From positions 825,176 through 889,175 of the forward strand of contig SWDG01000006.1 in assembly GCA_005116965.1 (NCBI GenBank): a DNA stretch of 64,000 bases. The letters are read 5' to 3'. A program made the translations under genes and the position numbers. Source of the stretch: Nitrospira sp. (GTDB lineage Bacteria > Nitrospirota > Nitrospiria > Nitrospirales > Nitrospiraceae). This document shows, one piece after another, positions 57,179-64,000 of the stretch. The stretch's first letter is position 1, and each line of letters begins with the position of its first letter. The notes below the pieces were generated by a model. The model was given only the letters and a program-made list of their open reading frames with translations. It searched no databases and was not told the origin of the DNA.

Positions 57179-58880
57179 GGATCTGCCCCAAAACATCTTG
57201 GTGCGGGTGCCGAATTGGATCGGCGATGCCGTGATGTGCGAGCCGGCTATTCGCGGGCTACGGTCACTGTTCCCGGAAGCGGAGATCACGATACTTGCCA
57301 AGCCGGCCGTCGCCGAACTGTTCAGTGCCGCTTCAGAGCTGAGTCGAGTTGTGGTGTATGAGGACAAGGGGCTTCATGCGGGGCTTTCTGGAAAATGGGC
57401 ACTTGCGGGCACGTTGCGGCGGCATGGTTTTGATTTGGCCGTGCTTTTTCAGAACGCCTTCGAGGCGGCATTTCTCACGTGGCTCGCCGGTATCCCGCAG
57501 CGATATGGTTATGCAACTGATGGAAGAGTCTTTTTTCTGACCACGCCTGTTGCCGTGCCGAGTCGTCGTCATGCCGTCCATCAAGTCGAGTACTATTGGA
57601 ACCTATTGAAGCCCTTAGGGCTGTCTGGCGGGGCTTCGTTGCCAACGCTGGTTGTGACAGCAGACGAGAGTCGTCAGTTGGATGTCAGGCTCGCTGGGGC
57701 CGGTGTCGGTGTGTCAGATGTCGTGATTGGCATCAATCCAGGGTCGACCTACGGAAGTGCAAAGCGTTGGTTGCCTGAGCGATTCGCTGAAGTCGCGCAG
57801 CGGCTTGCGGAACAAATAGGGCAGAACGAGAGTGCACAGGTGGTCGTGGTCATCCTGGGGGCACGGGGAGAGGAGTCCTTGGGAAAGGACATCGCCGCTC
57901 GAATCAATAGGCGATCAGTGGTGCTGTCGGGTGCCACGACCATTCGTGAGTTGATGGCGGTGGTCAAGCGATGTCGGTTACTCGTTACCAATGATACAGG
58001 GCCGATGCATATCGCTGCCGCGTGTGGTGTGCCGGTCGTGGCGGTGTTTGGTCCTACGGATTCACAGGCCACCGCACCCTATGGGCAAGAACGGTCGATT
58101 GTGCGGGAAGCCGTAGACTGTGCGCCCTGCCTCCTCAGGGAATGCCCGATCGATCACCGTTGCATGACGCGCATCCCCGTTGACCGGGTGTATGACGCGG
58201 CAGTGGAACAGCTGAATGGTTTGTCTCGTCCGTCCGGTCTACCTCTTCTATCGAGTCCAGACCACACAGACCAGACGAACATTCTGTCCGGCTACACCAT
58301 CTTTCTCGACCGAGATGGAACGCTCAATCCTGATCCCGGCTATATCAAGTCTCCGGATCAGTTTGAGCTGTTTCCCGGAGTGTCCGAGGCGCTCGCGCGT
58401 CTGAAGCGGGCTGGTGCCCGATTGATCATCGTCACCAATCAATCGGGAATTGCGCGAGGACTCTTGTCGCGCAAGGATCTCGATGCCGTGCACATGAAAC
58501 TGAAGCGTCTGCTCGATGGCGAGAGTGTGACACTCGACGCGATCTATTTCTGTCCTCACCATCCTGACGACGGGTGCGAGTGTCGAAAGCCGAACCGTGG
58601 GATGATTGACCAAGCGGTGCGAGAGTGCGGGGTGAATCTCGATCGTTCCTATCTGATCGGCGATCATCTGCGTGATATCGAATTGGCGAAGCGGGTCGGG
58701 GCGCGCAGTGTCTTAGTGACGACGGGAGTCGTTTCCCCGCAGGACGCAGAAAAACTGAACGTCTCAGGGACAACTGCGGATCGGATTGTATCCTCGCTGG
58801 CGGAGGCTGCAGACTGGCTGTTGTCCGATGCAAGCAGGTTATCCGGACAGATCCGTGAGCGGCAGGTCTCACATCCGTGA
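57171..58880 (+). CDS. heptosyltransferase II fused to GmhB phosphatase
   Basis: 569 aa. The N-terminal 350 residues are a GT9 heptosyltransferase II (ILVRVPNWIGDAVMCEPAI, NPGSTYGSAKRWLPERF, TNDTGPMHIAAACGVPVV). The C-terminal 190 are a HAD phosphatase of the GmhB type: FLDRDGTLNPDPGYI, VTNQSGIARG, the zinc loop CPHHPDDGCECRKPN and IGDHLRDIELA. GmhB removes the 7-phosphate in ADP-heptose synthesis, so a precursor step and its consumer are joined in one chain. Start GTG 57171. Confidence 0.93.
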   Translation: MRKDLPQNILVRVPNWIGDAVMCEPAIRGLRSLFPEAEITILAKPAVAELFSAASELSRVVVYEDKGLHAGLSGKWALAGTLRRHGFDLAVLFQNAFEAAFLTWLAGIPQRYGYATDGRVFFLTTPVAVPSRRHAVHQVEYYWNLLKPLGLSGGASLPTLVVTADESRQLDVRLAGAGVGVSDVVIGINPGSTYGSAKRWLPERFAEVAQRLAEQIGQNESAQVVVVILGARGEESLGKDIAARINRRSVVLSGATTIRELMAVVKRCRLLVTNDTGPMHIAAACGVPVVAVFGPTDSQATAPYGQERSIVREAVDCAPCLLRECPIDHRCMTRIPVDRVYDAAVEQLNGLSRPSGLPLLSSPDHTDQTNILSGYTIFLDRDGTLNPDPGYIKSPDQFELFPGVSEALARLKRAGARLIIVTNQSGIARGLLSRKDLDAVHMKLKRLLDGESVTLDAIYFCPHHPDDGCECRKPNRGMIDQAVRECGVNLDRSYLIGDHLRDIELAKRVGARSVLVTTGVVSPQDAEKLNVSGTTADRIVSSLAEAADWLLSDASRLSGQIRERQVSHP

Positions 58881-59002
58881 ATACCTGTTGGAGTGGAGCG
58901 GCTGTGTTCGCCCCGATCTTGTGTTGGGTGGAGAGCCGGCGTAAGTTATAGAGGCGCCCGACGTGCAATTGAGTCGGCTATGTTGCTCAGTGAGAGGGGT
59001 AG

Positions 59003-60004
59003 ATGGCAGCGAACCAGCTCGTGAACGCGTGTTCCATTCCGTGTAATCTCTGTGGTGGTACCGAGGTGTCGATCCTTTCGGACAGAAGTCGAAGCGGGAA
59101 GCCGTTGCGGACCGTCATTTGTCAGGCATGTGGGCTCGTATGGTCGGATCCACGCCCCCATGATGCCAGGCAGTTTTACGAGGAGGAGTACCGCCTTTCC
59201 TATAAAGACACCTACAGTCCGAGACCAAAACATGTTTTGCGGGCCGGGAAGGTGGCCTTGTCGCGATTCGAGAAGATCGAGTCGTTGCTGTCGAGTCGGA
59301 AAGCCATTCTCGATGTCGGCACGGGCGGAGGAGAGTTTGCCTATCTCCTGCAATCGTTGGGACATGGCGTGAGCGGGATTGAACCGAATAAAGGGTATGC
59401 CGACTATTCCATACGGGAATATAGGCTCACGGTTCAGGTCGGGTTTGCGCAAGACGCGACGTTTGGACTCGAATCGTTCGATGTGGTGACGATTTGGCAC
59501 GTACTCGAACATACAGAAGATCCGGGTTCCATTTTGGCACTGCTCCGATCCTGGCTGAAACCGGACGGCACGCTTGTGGTGGAAGTGCCGAATGTCGAGG
59601 CGACGTGCCAGGCTCCGCACAGCACGTTCCATGAAGCCCATCTGTATAACTTTAATGTGGTGTCATTGCGCAGGCTGGCCAGGAAACACGGGTTGTACGA
59701 GGCCAAGCATCTGATCTCTCGCGATGGTGGAAACATTACGATGTTTCTGTCTCGCATGGAGCCGCTGGTCCAAGATCATTGCGACGCCTCGATCCCCGGT
59801 AACTGCGAATGGATCTCGAGGATCGTGCATCAGCATAGCAACGTGCGGCGCCACTTGACGCCGATGCCGTACCTGCGGGCCTGGCAGCGCCTCTGCCGAT
59901 CATTCAAAGAGAGGCGTGAAACGGCGGACGCAAAGAGCGGTAAGGCATTGCTCGACACCCTCTATTCGCCTCAGTTTCGCTCCCATTCTGTGGGACGTGG
60001 ATGA
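59003..60004 (+). CDS. SAM-dependent methyltransferase with zinc-binding N-terminus
   Basis: 333 aa. Two CxxC pairs (CNLCGG, CQACGL) at about 14-50 form a zinc knuckle, followed by a class I methyltransferase core: AILDVGTGGGEFAYLL (SAM motif I) and DVVTIWHVLEHTEDP. This arrangement is common among methyltransferases of surface-polysaccharide clusters that act on sugars. It lies between two heptosyltransferase genes, so a core-oligosaccharide substrate is likely. Confidence 0.85.
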   Translation: MAANQLVNACSIPCNLCGGTEVSILSDRSRSGKPLRTVICQACGLVWSDPRPHDARQFYEEEYRLSYKDTYSPRPKHVLRAGKVALSRFEKIESLLSSRKAILDVGTGGGEFAYLLQSLGHGVSGIEPNKGYADYSIREYRLTVQVGFAQDATFGLESFDVVTIWHVLEHTEDPGSILALLRSWLKPDGTLVVEVPNVEATCQAPHSTFHEAHLYNFNVVSLRRLARKHGLYEAKHLISRDGGNITMFLSRMEPLVQDHCDASIPGNCEWISRIVHQHSNVRRHLTPMPYLRAWQRLCRSFKERRETADAKSGKALLDTLYSPQFRSHSVGRG

Positions 60005-60010
60005 ACAGAT

Positions 60011-61165
60011 TTGGATGATGTAAGGATCATCACGCGTGGTCTTGCTTCATTTCTAGGTATTGACGCGCAGGGTTCGCTGGAAGGTCCTCCGGTGTCATCT
60101 ATCAACCCTCTCGATAGTCGCTTCTCATCGGTGTTGAACAATGCCCGCATCCTTTTGATCAAGCCCAGTTCTCTCGGCGATATCGTGCATGCATTGCCGG
60201 TTGTCTCGGCGATCAAAGCACAATGGCCGGGATCACATCTCACGTGGGTGGTGAAGCGCCAGTGGGCTGACCTTGTCGAACGGGCAGAAGGAATCGACCG
60301 TGTCTGGCCGGTTGATATGACGGTGGGAAGTTGGATCAGGGAAGGCCGGGCACTGCGCGCACAGCGGTTTGACCTCGCCATCGATTTGCAAGGGCTGTTT
60401 CGCAGTGGCGTTTTGACGTGGCTCAGCGGTGCCCCGACGCGTATTGGCTTCGCGAATGGAAGGGAAGGAAGCCCATGGTTCTATACGCGGCGTGTGCCAG
60501 TTCTTAGTCCCGATGTCCATGCCGTCGACCGATATCTTTCGGTTGCTGCGACGTTAGGAGCGTCTCCGCCGGACAAGCCGCGATTTGGATTCAAGTTGCT
60601 GGAGGAGGATATGGCAGCTGTTCGGGAAATTGCTGAGCGAAGAGGCTTCTCGGTAGACAGGCCGTGGATTGCCATGAATATTGGGGCGCGGTGGCCAACA
60701 AAACGCTGGCCGCTCGAGTCCTTCGCTGCCGTTGTAGATCAGCTGTGCGAGGCACGTCGTGATCCGCTCGTGATGATAGGAGGCTCGGAAGAGCGCGCAG
60801 ACACGAAGAGGCTGAAGGTCTTGACGAAGTCTCCGTTCATCGATCTGTGCGGTGAGATTCCATTGAAGTGTTTGCCGGCACTGCTTTCAACCGCGACCGC
60901 CATGATCACGAACGATTCCGGGCCCATGCATATCGCTGCGGGCCTTGGGGTTCCGGTGGTCGCGATGTTCGGACCGACCAGTGCGGCGCGGACCGGCCCG
61001 TATGGGACAGGCCATCATGTACTGTCAGGTCAGGTGTCCTGTAGCCCCTGCTTCAGTCGTGTGTGCCGGCATAATCCAGAAATGGAATGTCTGCATGTCG
61101 TCACGCCGACCCAAGTGGTCGATGTGATACGGCCCTTATTGACAGCTCACGTACCATGTCGATGA
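60011..61165 (+). CDS. waaC: GT9 glycosyltransferase, heptosyltransferase I-like
   Basis: 384 aa as the full ORF. ILLIKPSSLGDIVHALPVV, IDLQGLFRSGVLTWL, the KRWPLESFAAVV segment and TNDSGPMHIAAGLGVPVVAMFGP match WaaC, which adds the first heptose to Kdo. The start is uncertain: the TTG at 60011 leaves 40 extra residues, and GTG 60131, just before NNARILLIK, agrees better with the family. It overlaps the next GT9 gene by 10 nt. Confidence 0.85.
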   Translation: MDDVRIITRGLASFLGIDAQGSLEGPPVSSINPLDSRFSSVLNNARILLIKPSSLGDIVHALPVVSAIKAQWPGSHLTWVVKRQWADLVERAEGIDRVWPVDMTVGSWIREGRALRAQRFDLAIDLQGLFRSGVLTWLSGAPTRIGFANGREGSPWFYTRRVPVLSPDVHAVDRYLSVAATLGASPPDKPRFGFKLLEEDMAAVREIAERRGFSVDRPWIAMNIGARWPTKRWPLESFAAVVDQLCEARRDPLVMIGGSEERADTKRLKVLTKSPFIDLCGEIPLKCLPALLSTATAMITNDSGPMHIAAGLGVPVVAMFGPTSAARTGPYGTGHHVLSGQVSCSPCFSRVCRHNPEMECLHVVTPTQVVDVIRPLLTAHVPCR

Positions 61166-62181
61166 ATGTCTTGATTGTTCGCCCGGACGGCATCGGCGAT
61201 GTCTTACTCTCTCTTCCCGTGGCAACCCAACTCAGGCGGCTTCTGCCCGGGGTTAGGATTGGGTTTCTCACCAGCCCTACCGTCGCGCCCCTTCTTGATC
61301 GGCATCCCGACGTGGACTATGTGCGGACAATTCGCTTTACAGACCCATGGAAGGAACTCCGGCACGCCTTTTCGCAGGGAGTTGAGGCGGCAATGTTTTT
61401 GAAGCCGTTTCGCCGTCTGATGTGGGCCGCATGGATGGCCGGTGTCCCGCTTCGAGTGGCCACTGGCTACCGTTGGTATAGCCTGCTGGCCAATCGCCAT
61501 GTCTATGAACATCGCAGTGAGTTTTCCAAGCATGAATCGGAGTACAACGTTGACATGTTGAAAGGGTTGGGGTTGTGCCCTCAGCCTGTGAGCCACCCAG
61601 TGCTGACTCTGACCGAGGCCGAACGAGCAGCCGGGGCATCGTGGTGGTCGGGATTGCCGAGCCCTCGCGTCGTGGTCCACCCGGGAGGAGTTTCCGCACG
61701 TCGCTGGCGGCTGGAGCATTACCGTGACCTGGTCTCGACATTGACAGACAGAGGATATGGTGTGGTGCTGACCGGTAGCGATCAGGAACGAAGAGAGTTT
61801 GGGAAAGGTCTGTCGTCGCCTACGGCGTTCCCCTCAGGGATAGTAGATCTTATGGGGAAACTGTCGCTGCGAGAACTGATGTCGATGATTGCCAATGCTC
61901 ATGTCGTCGTCTCAGGAGCCACAGGGCCAGCGCACCTGGCGGCAGCTCTGGGTATCCCCACGGTCACCTTGTTTGATCCTCGGCGAAACAATTTGCCGGT
62001 GCGATGGAAACCGCTTGGGACGGGAGTTTTGCTGCGCCCCGATGTTCCTACTTGCGATAAATGTATCGGGGAGGTCTGTCCCTATTGGGATTGTCTTGAT
62101 CGATTGACGGTTGCAACTGTCACGTCAGTCGTCTCCAAAGTTTCAGAGGCCCCGTCAGCGCTGACCGTACTTCACCTATAA
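61156..62181 (+). CDS. GT9 glycosyltransferase, heptosyltransferase-like
   Basis: 341 aa. NVLIVRPDGIGDVLLSLPVA and VVVHPGGVSARRWRLEHYRDL are GT9 features; the late GATGPAHLAAALGIPTVTLFDP is the nucleotide-sugar loop. It is the third heptosyltransferase-like domain in the run, so it may add a further heptose or another core sugar. ATG 61156 overlaps waaC; an ATG at 61162 is an alternative. Confidence 0.88.
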   Translation: MSMNVLIVRPDGIGDVLLSLPVATQLRRLLPGVRIGFLTSPTVAPLLDRHPDVDYVRTIRFTDPWKELRHAFSQGVEAAMFLKPFRRLMWAAWMAGVPLRVATGYRWYSLLANRHVYEHRSEFSKHESEYNVDMLKGLGLCPQPVSHPVLTLTEAERAAGASWWSGLPSPRVVVHPGGVSARRWRLEHYRDLVSTLTDRGYGVVLTGSDQERREFGKGLSSPTAFPSGIVDLMGKLSLRELMSMIANAHVVVSGATGPAHLAAALGIPTVTLFDPRRNNLPVRWKPLGTGVLLRPDVPTCDKCIGEVCPYWDCLDRLTVATVTSVVSKVSEAPSALTVLHL

Positions 62182-62286
62182 GCCGGTCCATCGGTGGGGT
62201 GGAAGAGTTGTTGCGAGGTGTCGCTCTTGACTCAACTGCGCTTCTATGTTCATATCCTGAACGTTGGAAGACGGCACGCTAACTCT

Positions 62287-62874
62287 ATGAATTTCCAAGG
62301 GCAACGAGATCTTCTCTTGCTGGCTGAGGTGGAGCGTGATGGTGCGGTCACACAGCGGTCCCTTTCGACCAAGCTAGGAGTCGCTCTGGGGCTGACCAAT
62401 CTCTATCTCAAGCGATTGGCGCGGAAGGGTTATATCAAGATCACTACGATTCCCTCACACCGAGTTCGGTATTTGTTGACTCCGCAAGGGTTTGCCGAGA
62501 AATCCAGACTGGCCTACCTCTATATGGAGTATTCCCTGTCTCATTACCGTGATATGCGTGCGCGGCTACGAGAAACGCTGTCTCAGGCAGCCAACAACGG
62601 AACGAAACGCGTCGTCATCTATGGAACCGGTGAACTTGCTGAGATGGCCTATCTGTCGCTCCGAGAAATGCATATGACTTTGGTTGGATTTGTCGATGAT
62701 AACCAGCAGGAGTCGTTCTTGTCTTATCCGGTCTGGTCGCCGGAGGCGTTGAGCGGATGGGAGTTCGATGTGGTGTTGCTGGCGGATTTTGACCAAACGG
62801 CGGGGCACCGTACAACACTCGGACAGTGCCAGGTTCCGGATAGCAAGGTCATCGCGCTTACTCCTACGATGTAG
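62287..62874 (+). CDS. winged-helix regulator fused to Rossmann-like domain
   Basis: About 195 aa. The N-terminal part (GAVTQRSLSTKLGVALGLTNLYLKRL, in part) is a MarR/EPS-type winged helix. The C-terminal part (RVVIYGTGELAEMAYLSLRE, then VGFVDDNQQ) is a Rossmann fold like those at the start of sugar acetyltransferases and nucleotide-sugar enzymes. It may sense a nucleotide sugar and control the polysaccharide genes that follow (inference). ATG 62287 is chosen; the longer ORF starts at 62194 with no clear site. Confidence 0.7.
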   Translation: MNFQGQRDLLLLAEVERDGAVTQRSLSTKLGVALGLTNLYLKRLARKGYIKITTIPSHRVRYLLTPQGFAEKSRLAYLYMEYSLSHYRDMRARLRETLSQAANNGTKRVVIYGTGELAEMAYLSLREMHMTLVGFVDDNQQESFLSYPVWSPEALSGWEFDVVLLADFDQTAGHRTTLGQCQVPDSKVIALTPTM

Positions 62875-62925
62875 GCGCCGTTAGGCGACCGTTTTTCCAT
62901 GCACTGTAAGTGAGAGGGCGAAGCT

Positions 62926-63462
62926 GTGTCCGATGACAACGTCTATAGGGACAAGGAGTCCAGTCAAACCAGCAGCCTTCACTGGTACGCCTTACGTACT
63001 AAGTCTCGTCACGAAAAACTGGTGCGGGATCAGTTGGACAAACAAGGAATCGAGCCGTTGCTTCCGACGGTCAAGCGGTTGAGCCAATGGAAGGATCGAA
63101 AGAAGGAAATCGAGGTCCCGCTGTTTTCCGGCTATTGTTTCGTGCGGTTTTCTCAGCAGGAGAAGACACCGGTGCAACAGACGACAGGTGTTGTCGAAAT
63201 CGTCGGTAGCGGAAGTCGTCCTGAACCGATCCCGGAGCAGGAAATTGATGCACTCCGCCGTCTCATGACGAGCGTGCTTCCCTATGATCCACACCCCTAT
63301 CTCCATGAAGGCATGAAGGTGGAAGTCGTTCGTGGCCCCCTGCAGGGGGTTCTCGGAATTCTGATGCGGAAAGAGAAACGACATCGCTTAGTTATCGGAG
63401 TGCACCTGATTCAACAAGCGGCGGCAGTCGAAATCGATGTGAACGATGTGGTGCCGGCATAG
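62926..63462 (+). CDS. NusG-family antiterminator paralogue (RfaH/UpxY-like)
   Basis: 178 aa. LHWYALRTKSRHEKLVRDQL and EVPLFSGYCFVRF are the NGN domain; the C-terminal KOW (GMKVEVVRGPLQGVLGIL) is present. Position directly before a polysaccharide-type gene matches RfaH/UpxY/LoaP proteins, which load on RNA polymerase and let it read through long polysaccharide operons. Core nusG would sit with rplK, so this is a specialised copy. Start GTG 62926. Confidence 0.88.
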   Translation: MSDDNVYRDKESSQTSSLHWYALRTKSRHEKLVRDQLDKQGIEPLLPTVKRLSQWKDRKKEIEVPLFSGYCFVRFSQQEKTPVQQTTGVVEIVGSGSRPEPIPEQEIDALRRLMTSVLPYDPHPYLHEGMKVEVVRGPLQGVLGILMRKEKRHRLVIGVHLIQQAAAVEIDVNDVVPA

Positions 63463-63566
63463 GACATCACATCCGATGGCGTGCTAATGTGGGGTCACCG
63501 TCAGCTCAGTTGAGGTTCTGTCTAGCAGGTCCTCATTCCTAAAGCATTAAGTCTCTCCTCCAAAAT

Positions 63567-64000
63567 ATGTGTGGCATTGCTGGGAAGATCAGGTTTGATG
63601 GGCGTCCAATTCTCCGTGAGTTGCTTGAATCCATGTGCAACGCTCTTCACCACCGTGGGCCGGATGCCGCCAACTATCATTTTGAGCCAGGAGTGGGGCT
63701 CGGTCAGCGCCGGTTATCGGTAATTGACCTTAGTGATGCTGCAACGCCTCCGCTTGCTAATGAAACTAATCGTATCTGGGTTGTATTCAATGGCGAGATC
63801 TACAATTTCCGCGCACTCCGTCAAGAGTTAGAAGGGAAAGGTCACACGTTTAGAACGGAGACTGATACTGAAGTCATCATTCATCTCTATGAAGAATATG
63901 ATGTCGAGTGTGTCCAGAAGTTGCATGGAATGTTTGCACTCGCTCTCTGGGATGCAGATCGTCGTCGACTGATAGCCGCGCGAGACAGATTAGGCAAGAA
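63567..64000 (+). CDS. asnB: asparagine synthase (glutamine-hydrolysing), partial
   Basis: The gene starts at ATG 63567 and runs off the window. MCGIAGK gives the catalytic Cys2 of the class II glutaminase; LHHRGPDAANY, RLSVIDLSD, VFNGEIYNF and the DTEVIIHLYEEY loop follow. AsnB-type amidotransferases are common in exosortase and exopolysaccharide clusters, where they modify sugars or peptides. A leader of about 100 nt separates it from the NusG paralogue. Confidence 0.9.
   Translation, partial: MCGIAGKIRFDGRPILRELLESMCNALHHRGPDAANYHFEPGVGLGQRRLSVIDLSDAATPPLANETNRIWVVFNGEIYNFRALRQELEGKGHTFRTETDTEVIIHLYEEYDVECVQKLHGMFALALWDADRRRLIAARDRLGK

Overview
The window looks like a chromosomal segment of a Nitrospira-type bacterium (phylum Nitrospirota). 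This rests on protein content, not on a marker gene: a Gram-negative envelope programme (BamA, Skp, LpxA/I/B/K, MsbA, WaaA) sits on the same segment as an actinobacterial-style 20S proteasome (Arc/Mpa, Dop, PrcB, PrcA, PafA), a combination known from Nitrospira and Leptospirillum. The DNA is moderately GC-rich by eye, except for an AT-richer accessory stretch at about 30.6-36.7 kb. No rRNA, tRNA, CRISPR array, transposase or integrase was seen.

Layout. 0-9.5 kb: mixed small operons, comprising an ATPase/DUF4325 regulator, a YbjQ protein, a RelE/Phd-type toxin-antitoxin pair, membrane proteins, a TolC-family channel, an M28 peptidase and an RRM RNA-binding protein closed by a clear terminator. 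9.6-21.5 kb: housekeeping genes (uvrB; ffh-rpsP-rimM-trmD-rplS-rnhB-yraN; ftsE-ftsX-envC-ctpA). 21.6-23.4 kb: thiamin genes thiS-thiG-(dispersed palindromic repeat)-thiE. 23.5-29.8 kb: the proteasome locus, with one good promoter before arc and a second before pafA. No Pup or UBact modifier gene is visible anywhere near it.

29.9-37.5 kb: an accessory region with a 5'-truncated M23 peptidase, an SH3/transmembrane protein with internal repeats, a protein with a HEPN-like motif, a PD-(D/E)XK-type nuclease, a Fic AMP-transferase lying between an intact gene and a frameshifted partial copy of it, and a lipoprotein. 37.4-44.1 kb, mostly minus strand: an HD phosphohydrolase, DUF2062, thiL, lon and galU.

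44.3-62.2 kb, plus strand: a long outer-membrane/LPS gene run (bamA, a broken skp copy, skp, fabZ, lpxA, lpxI, a Gfo/Idh/MocA oxidoreductase, lpxB, msbA, a DUF374 acyltransferase interrupted by a frameshift at an A9 run, waaA, lpxK, a waaF-gmhB fusion, a methyltransferase and two GT9 heptosyltransferase-like genes). The window ends with a winged-helix/Rossmann regulator, a NusG paralogue and the start of a glutamine-hydrolysing asparagine synthase, which looks like the head of a polysaccharide operon.

The most notable points are the proteasome locus without a visible modifier gene, the in-frame A AAA AAC shift site in the DUF374 gene, the accessory cluster with HEPN, nuclease and SH3 genes, the ThiS protein carrying two residues beyond its Gly-Gly end, and several remnant or rearranged genes (skp, M23, the fic-flanking duplicate).
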